Positions 10,816-21,086 of a stretch of DNA of 64,000 nucleotides are shown piece after piece. The position numbers and the translations under genes were made by a program. The notes under the pieces were generated by a model. The model was given only the letters and a program-made list of their open reading frames with translations. It was not told where the DNA came from and did no database searches. Origin of the DNA: Agrypnia vestita (taxonomy: Eukaryota; Arthropoda; Insecta; Trichoptera; Phryganeidae); assembly GCA_016648135.1 (NCBI GenBank), contig JADDOH010000328.1, positions 62,001 through 126,000 of the forward strand, given 5' to 3'. Position 1 is the first letter of the stretch; each line of letters starts with the position of its first letter.

Positions 10816-11270
10816 TATGAACTTTCTTGCAAAGATTGGAAGCGTTTTATATTGGAAAAACCGGTCGAAATTTTAATGTAAAAGTTAAGGAGCATTTAAG
10901 AAGTCTGAATTATCATCGTTTTCCTGAATTTTAGAATCATTTATTAGAAAATGATCACGGTTTCTATTTTACACATATATAATTTTGGTCTGAAATTGAA
11001 TAATTTAGAATCATTAGAAATTAGTAAAGCATGTGAAAGTAAACAAAATATTATTGATAATCAATTAAATTTAACAACTAGTCAGATTCTAAAAAATTTT
11101 CCAGTAATTTTGTGTAATCAAGAACTTCAGCAATAATATTGAAAAATAATTTAGAAAACTAAAAACAAAAGACATCGTTCATTTTGTTATTTTGACATTT
11201 ATAAATCACCCTGATGATGGAAAGGTTTTTCCGAAACATGTAGGTGTAATTAATTAATATAAGTCGATTA
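10816..11270 (+). pseudogene. Penelope-like element: GIY-YIG endonuclease remnant
   Basis: With frameshifts, the plus strand reads YIGKTGRNFNVKVKEHLRSL, then HLLENDHGFYF and, in another frame, LNNLESLEISKACESKQNII with DNQLNLTTSQIL. These are the YIG box, the R/EH helix and the C-terminal INDQLNLTTSPI-type block of Penelope retroelement endonucleases. The downstream CCCTGATGATGGAAAGG then TTTTTCCGAAACATG is also usual at Penelope 3' ends. Multiple stops; clearly dead. Confidence 0.7.
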
Positions 11271-11628
11271 AAATAAATAATAAAATCTGTTTTTTTTTCT
11301 AATAAGATTTTATTTCTTGCTTCAATTATTTCTCGGTTATTGTTATTTTGTCTAATTTTATAATTTAAACGATCTTCCAATCTATAAACAAGATCTTGAT
11401 CTTATAAAAAGCTCTCGCTTCAAAATAAAACATAGCATGTTTTAATAAACACCAAAAACATTAGTTCCGGATTAAAAAAGACCCATTATTATTATAAATA
11501 ATTATGTAACATCATAAACACAGTGAATGTAATCCAAAGATCAATTATAAAAGTAATATTAAACCTTCTCTACACAATTACTTTTCTCTAAATTCCAAGT
11601 TCCAAAATTAGAGAATGTTTACAAAAAA

Positions 11629-12062
11629 ACGCCAATTATACAACTAATTAAAGAAAACGTAACTGCTAAATTTGAAAAAAACACATCATTAAGATTCAAA
11701 AATAATTTTAAAATCCCAAAATATAATACCAAACTGTGTCAACAAAACTACATATACTTGGGCATAAAAAACTTCAATAACCTACCTACAGATATTAAGA
11801 AAATCGATGACTTACAACAATTAAAGAAAAAAATAAACCAAAACTTTAGATCGATACAATTTGACAATGCATAACAAGACATATAGCTAAGGAACAAATA
11901 AGCCAAATCCAAAATAAACTAATAATGTGTAAGCCCCTCACCAAGCACATGAGCAAGTCTCATTTTTGGAGAGGCAAAGCAATAAAATAAAATGTATCTA
12001 AGTAGATTGTAATAGACAAATGTATTATGATTTAAATGTAGTTTTAATATTAAATAAAAAAA
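11629..12062 (+). pseudogene. LINE 3' end (Jockey-like) with 3'UTR
   Basis: The open frame to TAA at 11872-11874 reads ..NTSLRFKNNFKIPKYNTKLC, then YIYLGIKNFNNLPTDIKKID and DLQQLKKKINQNF. The Y-x-G-x-K-x(2)-N-x-LP-x-I motif closes many insect Jockey-clade ORF2 proteins. The 3'UTR has AAGCCCCTCACCAAGCACATGAG and ends in an AAT-rich simple tail near 12062. Confidence 0.75.
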
Positions 12063-12459
12063 ATAATAATAATAAAACAATTCTCGAATCAAAGTCGATT
12101 GCTGCAGACCGTGGATGAGACAGTTAGCAATAATTTTTCAATTGGACATGGGCGGGCTCGCCATAAAGTGGGATCGTAAAATCTGCGGTCGCTCTCGAGG
12201 TGTGGGGAGAAGCACTAATAATGATGCTGGCTAATAGCCGTGAAGATATTCTCGCTGCACCCGGCAGCGGGCGACCAGGTCATCACTTCGCTATGCATAT
12301 AGTAATCTGCGGTCTTTCTTGGTTATTTATTTATTTATTTAATGTTCATGGAAGACCAACAGCACAAAAAAAGCATAGAAAACATCGATACAATACAGAT
12401 GGCCAATTACAGGTCTCCACATTTAGAAATAAGTCAGTAATAATAAATATTTATGAATG

Positions 12460-13270
12460 ACTAAGGCAAAATGGACATAAAAATACATAATGGAATGAAA
12501 TGGAATGACAAGGCAAAATGGACATAAAAATACATAATGAAACACTTACTGAACTAGAAAATACTAAATACTTAGGACTCAACATAGACAGACATCTCAA
12601 ATGGACCTTTCAAATAGACAAAGTAACTGACTCACTGACAAAATTAACCAGCCTATTCCACAAAATACACGAAATCACACCAAAGACCGTAAAAATTCTG
12701 ATGTACCAGGCATACGTCAAGAGTAGAATGGAATACTTGATACCCTTCTGGGGAACCGGAAACAAAACTAACCTAAACAGACTCCAACGACAGCAAAACA
12801 AGATATTAAAAATGGTCTATGATCTGAAATATCGGACACCAACTGAAACTGTATACCGTATAACACAACAATTAAACATCGAAAGCATTACAAAAATCGA
12901 AACACTTAAAATCATTCACAAACTAGCAATTGGCGAAATACAAGACGAAGACATAAAATTAGACAAAATACACGAAAAACACCAACACAACACTAGAATG
13001 GCTCAAAACTATCACATAACACACGCCAAAACAAAAACAGGACAATCCCGACTAATTTGCAACGGACTAAAACTGTACAATGACTTGCCACAGCAGACCA
13101 ATCAACTGACCACTGACAAATTCAAAAGAGATGTGACAAAAATATTAAAACTCGGCCAAATATAAAAAAATTCCTTTGTATCTAAATTATATTATTATAT
13201 TTTCTTATATTTGAATCATGTAAATGTTACCCATAAACCTTTTAGGTTTCCACTACTTTTTAAATAAATA
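12460..13270 (+). pseudogene. LINE reverse transcriptase C-terminal half, intact frame of 215 codons
   Basis: From 12518 to 13165 the frame is uninterrupted. It reads LENTKYLGLNIDRHLKWTFQ (the YLG-x-x-x-D-xxLxW thumb motif), then VKILMYQAYVKSRMEYLIPF, then the C-terminal LKLYNDLPQQTNQL-type block and a stop. It lacks the N-terminal endonuclease and the YADD catalytic box, so it is a 5'-truncated insertion, but it is the youngest-looking LINE here. A 30-bp word AAGGCAAAATGGACATAAAA.. is duplicated just upstream (about 12462 and 12510). The A-rich simple tail runs to about 13315. Confidence 0.85.
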
Positions 13271-13354
13271 AAAATAAATTAAAAAAATAAAAATTAAAAA
13301 TTAAAAATTATATAGAAAGAAAGAATAAAAAATTTAAACAAAATAAAAAGAAAC

Positions 13355-14050
13355 TTAATTATTACGTGGAAAAAATTCAGCACTCAAAATTTTTCTTAAT
13401 CTTGTGTGGCTGCACTCGAACAGATCAATATCCAATAATCTTATCAGTTTATTGAATGCATCGCATACCCTCAAGAAATATGAATTACGACGATAGTTGG
13501 ATGAGGTAAAATCAATGTGAAAGACTGGGTTGTGTCTACGAGAATTTTAGTCTATTTAATAGTTCAGGACGGTCGACGTTGCCTGATACAATTTTTAGTA
13601 GGTACATCAAATCACCTATTTCGCGACGTTTGTATAACGGTAGGATGTGATATTTTTTGCATGAACTGTCATAATCGTCAGAAACGCAATTGAATTTAAA
13701 GTTGAGAAAGCGAATAATTTTTTTTTGAATTTGTTTCAAGCGATTTACATACATCATATACTGGGGGTTCCATAGTTGCGTTGCATACTCGAGTTTGCTT
13801 CTGACAAAAGTTCAGTATTTAATTTTCAATGTCTTTACACACTTAAAATCTTTAGACATTCTCATGATAAAACCTAAAGCCCTATAAGCCTTACTTATAA
13901 TAGAATCGATATGTTCATCGTATAATAATTTTCTATCATTGATCACCCCTAAATCTCTGATTGATGTTATTTGGTCATTATTCCAAGCAATACTGACGAG
14001 TGTTTGAGGCATGGTGTAGTATAGTCGATGGAACCCTTTCTCCAACCAGT
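13355..14050 (-). pseudogene. LINE reverse transcriptase tail, degraded
   Basis: Minus-strand frames in order: ITSIRDLGVINDRKLLYDEH with IDSIISKAYRALGFIMRMSK (14045-13812), then MYVNRLKQIQKKIIRFLNFK.. to LLNRLKFS (13757-13536), then after another shift SSNYRRNSYFLRVCDAFNKL.. to the stop at 13355. This is the insect Jockey/I-like thumb and C-terminus, with at least two frameshifts and a short deletion. Confidence 0.8.
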
Positions 14051-14099
14051 TATACTCCCCGTTTTATAATAATAATTCGCTTACACTTTTACCTCGCGT

Positions 14100-14170
14100 T
14101 TTTTCTTATTAGTTAAGCATAGGGTGTAACAGAACTAGTCTACAATTATATTTTACAATTATTTTAGCGA
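14100..14170. mobile_element. Family A foldback fragment (left tip)
   Basis: ATAGGGTGTAACAGAACTAGTCTACAA matches the left end of family A; the remainder is missing. Confidence 0.45.
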
Positions 14171-14505
14171 CATTAGATGTTTTTTTTAAATAATTAAAGG
14201 TAATATAAGTTGTCAAATAAAATCAAAATAGAAATTATTAATAAAAAAATAATAAATTGTTCTTTAAAAAATTATTTACCGAGAAAAAGCAAATTTAAAG
14301 ATACATACATGAAAAAATACAAATAATCCATTATTCATATTTATACAATTATTGTTTACACACTTGCACGATGAAATATAAGTTAATTTCGATTTTTTAC
14401 AATTACAAGCCATCGTTCGACAATCCGCTGCGAATTTACTGATACTGAATCAAAGACTGAATTAGGATTACTTAGTGACGGGATCGCTCTGTAGATATCT
14501 TTCCA

Positions 14506-14659
14506 TTTAAGAAAGACAATCGAATTAGTATGTGTAAGCCGTTCATACGACGCACATTGTTTCGTTGTTTTGGTGTTTACGGGACTAAACACCAACATGA
14601 CGAAACAGTGTGCCTCCTACGCACGGCTTGCGCATACTAATTCGATCGTTTTTCTTAAA
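14506..14659. repeat. Imperfect 150-bp palindrome
   Basis: TTTAAGAAAGACAATCGAAT.. at left pairs with ..ATTCGATCGTTTTTCTTAAA at right, and the inner words GTAAGCCGT / ACGGCTTGC and GGTGTTTACGGGACTAAACACC also pair. Probably a small foldback MITE. Confidence 0.75.
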
Positions 14660-14671
14660 TGAAAAGAGGTC

Positions 14672-15060
14672 TACTAAATAGTACAATGTAATACTACATT
14701 ATAATGAAGTGTACACCTCACACATTTGTAAGTGAAGTGCACACTACAAACTACACACTTCAAATTCCACCCTTCAAATTTTAAATTACAGAGGTTTTGA
14801 TGTGGATAAAACAGCCGAAACATTTGTGGTGGCCGAACGAAGAAATCTCTGGAATCCGAAACAACCTCTCTCCCTCCTCTCCCCCATGGATTCGAAAAAT
14901 TTGGGACTGAATTCTTGTAGTTCATTGTAGTAGATGATAATATTTAGCTAGATGCACAATTTTGTAGTACTACAATTAGCTATTACATTACAACTAGTGA
15001 ACGTATGCGTGCTGTAGTCTTCATTTTGAAATGTAGTGTTTCCCATCGCTAATTGGGAGT
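14672..15060. mobile_element. Repeat family E (GTAGTACTACATT... ends)
   Basis: Begins TACAATGTAATACTACATTA and GAAGTGTACACCTCACACAT, and ends near GTAGTCTTCATTTTGAAATG. The same termini flank 27245-27850 and start the repeat directly after the exon at 61688-61882. Internal sequence differs in length between copies. No protein. Confidence 0.6.
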
Positions 15061-15614
15061 ATTTTTTTTTAAATGACGTCTCAAATCTTCTACATAAATC
15101 TGTGAATGGACAACTCATGAACGGTAGATAATAACTAAAGTAATTTACCGTCACGCCATTTCACCGCAGGTAGTCCTGCCTGCTTCTGTTCTAGTACACT
15201 ACTTTTACCTCGTTCTCTTTCATACATCTTCTCTTGCATGTCTTCCTCGTCCAATCATTGGTTTATTTGATATGACAAGTCTTTCGCGTACGCCTTCTAT
15301 TCCACACGCCTCACATATTATATTTTCTTTAAATAATAATCTTATTTAACTGTCCGCTTTTTTAATGAGAAAATCACCGAAGACGATAGACGGTCAGCCG
15401 ATAGTTGTACTTTCTACTTTTCATATCAGCACATTAATTAGATGATAATAATATGTAATTGAAGTGTTAGATCTCGGCTAAGAACGTAATCAACTTTCTT
15501 GGACACTCCATTTAGGGTTCACACCTCTGCTATACTAGGAACCGCCCAATCAAACCATATCGATAATTACAATAACTGCTCTAAGCAGATCGCGATATTT
15601 CTTCTCTCTTTCAG

Positions 15615-15739
15615 ACATTCAAATTACAAGCGCAACGCTGATTGCAGAAAATGGTAAACTTAACAATAACATTCCGCCGACGCCGTGTTTGGTCAAAGCG
15701 GGTTCCTCGGCGGATTGGACACCAGCGGGAAAGTGTACG
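15615..15739 (+). other. Orphan exon-like segment in the tensin intron
   Basis: A strong pyrimidine-rich acceptor (TCTTCTCTCTTTCAG) precedes an unusually GC-rich 125-bp open block that ends at a possible donor GTATAT (or GTGTAC at 15733). One frame reads IQITSATLIAENGKLNNNIP, then PTPCLVKAGSSADWTPAGKC. Its entry phase does not match the preceding tensin exon, so it is not a simple cassette exon of the same frame. It could belong to an alternative start, a nested gene, or be a conserved noncoding element. No homology recognised. Confidence 0.25.
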
Positions 15740-15884
15740 GTATATTCACTACAGTACGGCCACTCTATGATGGCACTTTTGACGTTTAGACTTACATGAA
15801 GTTTCGTAATTAATGACAGCTAAACATTGGAGGACAAATGCTATACTTTATTGCGCGGACGCCAGAGTAGTGATGTCCATCAAC
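15740..15884. other. GC-moderate noncoding stretch
   Basis: Non-repeat-looking sequence (..GGCACTTTTGACGTTTAG..) between the exon-like block and an (AT)n run; nothing else seen. Confidence 0.3.
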
Positions 15885-15930
15885 ATTAAATATATATATA
15901 TATATATTTTTTATTATTTTATTATTAATT
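15885..15930. repeat. (TA)n microsatellite and T/A-rich tail
   Basis: A run of about ten TA dinucleotides followed by TTTTTTATTATTTTATTATT. It sits at the 3' end of the minus-strand LINE fragment and probably derives from its simple-repeat tail. Confidence 0.8.
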
Positions 15931-16550
15931 ACACGGCTTAATAGCCTTTTACAACAGGTTTATACATAATTAAAATACAACAAACGATTAAATGTAAAAG
16001 AAAAATAAAGGGTATAAATGTAAAAAAGTATATATACATAGTTTAAACATAATGAGGTTAGACATATACGTAAAAAAAGTAAATATGCAAAAAAGTGTAA
16101 AGTAGTGATCTCAGAAATTTTTACTCACCGATAATATAGCAATATTAAATTTGAATAGCCAGGTATATATAAAAAATTTAAGACATTATATATAAATTTA
16201 ATATTTTGAACAAAAATGATTTTTTAAATTTTGAGAGAGATAGATTTAAAATGTCGACATATGTAGGTAGTTCATTGCCAAGTTTGTGCATCCGAGGTAT
16301 GCTAGAATTTGAACGATAGTTTGTGTTCAAATTGTCACAATAAAACAGCATGTTTTGGCGGGTCCTACGGTTAGGTACTTTAAAATTAATACTATTCAGG
16401 AGGTCGCAACAGTCGAAATTTGAGTGTAATATTTTAAAAAGGAATATTAAATCTGTTAATTTTCTTCGATCTTCCAAGGTTAGGTTATGTGGTTATATAG
16501 GTTATAAATATGGAATGAACGAAATGATTCAAAATGTTATAGGATATTGA
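15931..16550 (-). pseudogene. LINE 3' end, Jockey-like
   Basis: The minus-strand frame 16477-16178 reads EDRRKLTDLIFLFKILHSNF, then RRTRQNMLFYCDNLNTNYRS and SSIPRMHKLGNELPTYVDIL ending in a short helix. These are the C-terminal R-R-x-x-D-L-xFxxKI and N-Y-x-x-x-S-P-I-x-R-M blocks of insect Jockey-type ORF2. The upstream part to 16550 is out of frame. A 250-bp AT-rich 3'UTR follows. Confidence 0.8.
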
Positions 16551-17494
16551 TTGCCTGTATAATATGCGTAGAATACGCAGAATAAGTATTCAAAATAACA
16601 CAACAAATCTGACAGATCGATTGTGCCCTCTAAATATGATCTTTTTCTATGGCTTTATTAGAGGGCAAAGAAAATGGCTACAAAACAATAGAAGACGGAT
16701 CAGACCGGGTGATGTTTTTTTGTCTCTTTTTTTCTCATGTGTCGCCATATTGTTTAAACTGAGTAAGCTCTATTTTACCACGTATAAAGGTTTGGTAAAA
16801 TGCTTTATTTTCCCTCTATTTATTTAAGATACTCTAAGGTTTTGACAGTTTTATTTTAACGTTGTTACGGAAAGAACGAATGAGTGCACGCTGTGATTAC
16901 GATATTGTTTTTTACCTGGCTTTAGATTTCGGACATTGATACTTTTATATTTTGACCCCTGCTCGTTAATTTGGACTTTGTTTTTACCTTTTTTATGTAC
17001 AAAGACTTTCTCAACTCACACCGTGCGACGAATTTTTTTTTCGACTGAATTTTTTCGTTAATGATTTTAAGTGTGTCACAACACTGTTACGATCTGTCAA
17101 AAATGCCATCTTACGATGGCTCGAGTATACTCTGAGAATGCTGTGTGAAATTGCGCCAACTCATTAAGTCGATCGGCGCTTCTAAAAGACAACGTTTAAA
17201 TGAATGACGTAACACCGATCAGTGACATCCCTACGTAAATAGCGCCCTTACGAAGAACGTCTTTAGTATTAGTCAACGTTCCTCTATTTATTTTTGATGT
17301 AAGTTCATTCGAAATGCAAAAAAAAATTGTAGGTTTTCCGTTTAAATAAATTGCAATGAAATTTTTTACGCTGCATGAAATTCTACCGTCTTTTGCCGAA
17401 TTTATACAAAACAATTGTAAGGGCCTTGCCTTTGATATTTGTGGATGTTTCCATAGATAGACCGCATTCAAAAGAATGTGCGCAAAAAATATGT
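16551..17494. other. by: Intron DNA with short inverted words, unassigned
   Basis: GTGCCCTCTAA / TTAGAGGGCA (about 16624 and 16658) form an imperfect stem. Open frames here have no recognisable similarity. Confidence 0.3.
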
Positions 17495-17695
17495 GTATTA
17501 TTACGATGCAAAAAATGAATATAAAAAAACTTTTTCTAGTAAGTTAGTAACCTTTTTTAAACTAAAAAATATATATTTATTTGGAATATCATGTTGAGGC
17601 TTGTAATACGGGCCTGCCAGGCAACTTTCCCCCGCTTTCTTCTTACCGGACAAAGCTAGGGAATGGTCTTCTGATTGTGGTCGACCTGTACGTTA
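17495..17695. repeat. Interspersed repeat F, inverted relative to the 29300-29487 copy
   Basis: TTACGATGCAAAAAATGAAT, AAACTTTTTCTAGTAAGTTA.., CTTGTAATACGGGCCTGCCA and the GAATGGTCTTCTGATTGTGG end all recur as reverse complements at 29300-29487. Noncoding; class unknown. Confidence 0.7.
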
Positions 17696-17739
17696 TTAAT
17701 TCTTTCTGTGTTTCCAAAAATTAAAATTAAAAAACTTAT

Positions 17740-17990
17740 TTCTGGCGTCCTCTAGCGGTAGACGCACAAAGGTATTTGTGACTATTGCATTATAAAAAGC
17801 GGATTGCTTTAAAATAGGTCGAAAATTTTTCTGTAACTTACCAACCTGCCGCGGCGAAATTGGATAACGCGCCATCCCCGGATAGAATGGAGGTCCGTTG
17901 GTTCGAATCCCGGTAGCAGTTAAAATATTTTTTCGTTAATTTGATTTTTCTGTATGTTTTCTAATTGATTAATAAAAAATTGTTTAAGAA
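17740..17990 (+). mobile_element. tRNA-derived SINE
   Basis: After CTGGCGTCCTCTAGCGGTAG, a tRNA-like block at 17852-17922 has an A-box-like segment (GCGAAATTGGATAACGCG) and a near-perfect B box (GGTTCGAATCC), resembling tRNA-Arg. A 3' body TTTGATTTTTCTGTATGT.. TAATTGATTAAT follows. The second copy at 19299-19560 shares head, tRNA part and tail. No intact acceptor stem, so it is not a tRNA gene. Confidence 0.75.
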
Positions 17991-18061
17991 TATTAATGTG
18001 ACGTGATGTATTCCGTATAAGTGAAGTTAACCCTGCGTCACGTGCACCACCAGCAACTCGC

Positions 18062-18240
18062 ACCATGATGGGCAGAAATAGCAAACTGTCCGCGGATAAC
18101 AAGCTCATCATCTACCAGACCATAATAAAGCCTGCATTCTCTTACGCAGGCCCCATCTAGGGCCGCGCTGCCACATGTAAAAAGACAGTAAAACAAAGCC
18201 GGGCTGTCCTGGATGTGCTGAAGTAGATCGGAACTACGCA
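18062..18240 (+). pseudogene. Small Jockey-like RT fragment
   Basis: The frame reads NSKLSADNKLIIYQTIIKPA, then FSYAGPI, a TAG in place of the expected TGG, then GRAATCKK. This is the NKLxIYKTIxKPxxxYAxxxWG motif after the RT catalytic site. Confidence 0.7.
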
Positions 18241-18266
18241 ACCATGACTAGGTGTTCCTGCCGTAA

Positions 18267-18894
18267 GGCCTAGTTGAGACACAGCGGGAACCGCGCGGAT
18301 TCAGAATCGCGTAGGATCCGCGCGGGTCTTATTTATGCAGGTTTGTACGTAATCGTTCAGACGTAACCGCGCGGTGCTCGCCACTCAACCGCTAGAAAAT
18401 AGAATCGCGCGGCGCCCGCGTGCTCCTGTCACAACAGGAGCACGCGTGAGCTCGTTACGGATCGGTTTATTATCGGGAACTTTTTATTGATGAAGTGGAG
18501 AAAAGACCTGCAGTGTGGGATCTTCAATGTGAGGATTACTCAAATAATTTTGCCATGAACCAAGCTTGGCAGGAGTTGGTGGAGATATTTAGAAATGATG
18601 AAGATACGTTGGAAAAAAAGAGTATTTTAGGTATTTCTTCACCAAAAATGAACTGACAGAATGATATTTTTGTGTCTTGCCATGGAACACGGCCGTCGTT
18701 CACAAAGTAATGAGCGAATATATCTCTGATACTCAAAGATGGAGAACGGCACCGGAGCTGTCAAACTGACGTTTATTATTCGCGCGCGCACACAAATCGC
18801 TTATTAACCGCGGCTCTCTGAACACATGACAAAAATCGCGCGTTTTGAAACGCGCGACTGCAATCGCACGATTCTCCTGTGTCTGAACGAGACC
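18267..18894. mobile_element. PIF/Harbinger-like nonautonomous element with MADF exon, TAA duplication
   Basis: Ends GGCCTAGTTGAGACACAGCG and, at right, ..CCTGTGTCTGAACGAGACC, flanked by TAA (18264-18266, 18895-18897). Subterminal GC-rich repeats as in 7382-9386. The element is inverted relative to that copy and lacks its inner insertion, so it documents the uninterrupted state. Confidence 0.8.
18477..18630 (+). pseudogene. MADF DNA-binding exon
   Basis: The frame reads ELFIDEVEKRPAVWDLQCED, YSNNFAMNQAWQELVEIFRN and DEDTLEKKSIL, ending at a GT (18631) that could be a donor. It has all the MADF hallmarks: F-I-x-x-V-E-K-R-P-x-x-W-D, the Y after the turn, and the A-W-x-E-L helix. The upstream start is damaged: ATG is ACG and a frameshift lies between DRF and ELF compared with 9111. 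It would be the first exon of the element's DNA-binding protein. Confidence 0.75.
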
Positions 18895-19087
18895 TAAAGG
18901 AATTCATTAAATACCAGTCCGCGCGTTTGTGATGCTGGAATCTCGTCCCAAGAGAATCACTCAATAAACACTCTAGCTGTGATAGAAATAATCTTACATT
19001 TGGTTTTATATTTAATTTCTCCAAACAAATAGACGATCATATATTATATTCACGAACACATACTTAATGTGAAGTTGCAATTTTCTC

Positions 19088-19213
19088 AGTTCTGTGAAAT
19101 TTGAAACCAATTTAATTAATCAATTAGAAAGACACAGAAAAATCAAATCGACGAAAAGATATTTGGCTGTATGTCTTTCTAATTGATTAATTAATTTGGT
19201 TTTAAATTTCACA
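19088..19213. repeat. Foldback made of two inverted SINE tails
   Basis: TTCTGTGAAATTTGAAACCA.. pairs with ..TGGTTTTAAATTTCACAGAA over about 60 bp. The arms contain TAATTGATTAATTAA and GATTTTTCTGT, the 3' body of the neighbouring SINE family. Confidence 0.75.
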
Positions 19214-19298
19214 GAACTTTAATCTGAAAAATTGCAAAGTCACAATAAAAATGTGTTCTTGGAAATAATATATGTGTGTTATATCAAATGTGTTAATT

Positions 19299-19560
19299 CT
19301 GGCGTCCTCTAGCGGCAGTTACACAAAGTAATTTGTGCCCAGAAAAAGTGGATTGCTCAAAAATGGATAATATATGTTAATCAATCAATAAATGAGACTT
19401 ACAAATAAGGTCGATATATTCACGGAAATGTACAAGGCCGCTATGGCGCAATTGGATAACGCGCCTGCCCCGGATAAGAGGAGATCCGTGGTTCAAAGCC
19501 GAATATTTATTCGTGGATTTGATTTTTCTGTATGTCTTTCTAATTGATTAATTAATTTGG
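19299..19560 (+). mobile_element. tRNA-derived SINE, second copy
   Basis: Shares CTGGCGTCCTCTAGCGGCAG, the A-box-like GCGCAATTGGATAACGCG, a decayed B box (GGTTCAAAGCC) and the TTTCTAATTGATTAATTAAT tail with the 17740 copy. Confidence 0.7.
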
Positions 19561-19607
19561 TTTTCAATAGACGATCGTTTATAAATTATTGTGTAAATTA
19601 AGCCAGC

Positions 19608-19636
19608 TAACGCAGGTTAGGTTAGGTTAGATTAAG
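19608..19636. repeat. Short GGTTA (TTAGG-type) run
   Basis: Four or five GGTTA/TTAGG units, the insect telomere motif, at an internal site. Too short to mean more than simple repeat. Confidence 0.6.
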
Positions 19637-21083
19637 ACCTGTAAACGCCCAAATAAAATATTTCCACACGTGGTTTACCATATAAATACCTAGCTGCGTC
19701 TAGTGAGGCAGGCATATATAATTTTAAAAAAACTTATCTTTATCAATTCTTCGTGCCTCTTGTGAGACAGAACTGTTGCAATGAAAGATGCAATTTTCTT
19801 ACCTGGTAAAATAACAATATGCAACACCACATAGTATACATGTTGCGATTCGTGTGTATCTATATCTATACACATAGTTATAACTTGTTTTAGACCCGGC
19901 ATAGGATAGTATTTCTGAGAACCGCGTCCGGCCAAACTCGATACATTTACATACGGAATCCTTTTTTACAGCAAAACCACAACAAACTCGTCTGCTTTTG
20001 GAGAAACAACATTTTGGGATTCCTTTGCCGCATACCTACTATGTACATATAGTGAACAGTATCTTTAAAATATGTTTGAATACACGCTCGTGGGCACAGT
20101 TAGATGGAGAAATGAGGATCTTTCGATGGGTTGCAAAAAAATTATCCAAGCAGCATTTTAAAGAATAAAAAATACGAGGTTTTTTTTATATAATGTAAAC
20201 TTGAGTATTATTCTTATATAAAAAATCACGGGGAGTTGTAAATTAATTGTTCGCGTCTTAGCTAAGCTCTGCTTTTACAATGTATACAATATATATATAG
20301 TATATTTTTGACGACCACGGAGAAGCGATGGTGGCTATGTGGTCTAGTCGTCGCGCTGCCGTCCGCGCGTTCTCTCTCTCCAGCCGTGTAATTTCGTTTT
20401 TATCCAGGAATTTACTGACTTACGGGACAAACAGACAACGAAATTATTATATTTATATTCATTCGACCATGATTTTCGACTGCTTTCATATATGCTGCCA
20501 TTACAGTGTAGAAATAACCCAAACATCATCATAGTAGAATACACATTTTCAATAATTTATATTTTCATTTATTTTTTATAATATAAATTAATAACTTCAC
20601 TTGTAAGTAAAGAATCACTTGTAAAAAATAACTTGCAAATGAAAATATAGTAGATACTAAAGGAGATGGTTAGGGATCGTCAGAGTCAGTACCTACTTCA
20701 AATCTGATTAAGGAGGAGGGAGGTCAGGAAAATAGGTATGCAACAGGTGTGGTAATTTTTCCGCCCATGCCCGCTTCTATCTCTTCTAATCACTCTCTAA
20801 ACAAACTGCTGACTTGTCATCACCTGGAAAAAAAGAAAGTTTCAGAACGTGCTGGAAGGCGATGGCTGAGAGCAGAAAGAATTCCGGAGAGAGATGAGAG
20901 ATTAGTACTTGTTTTATGTAATATTCATCACGTAAAAAATGACAAAGTGTACATTGTTATACGTTTAATAATTTGCGACATCATAACAAATTTGTTATGA
21001 TATCGCAAACCAGTAAAAATAGACCCGAATCTCCGGCACTTTGGACGGTGAACGACTGTCAAAGGCGACGCAGTCAAATTGAC
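19637..21083. other. by: Intron DNA, no element recognised
   Basis: Open frames at about 20330-20540 on both strands are mutually overlapping and without similarity. No repeat arms noticed. Confidence 0.3.
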
Positions 21084-21086
21084 TTA

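Noticed and set aside
17852..17922. tRNA-Arg-like gene
   Set aside because: The B box is good, but there is no paired acceptor stem, and a second copy shares the same non-tRNA head and tail, so it is a SINE.
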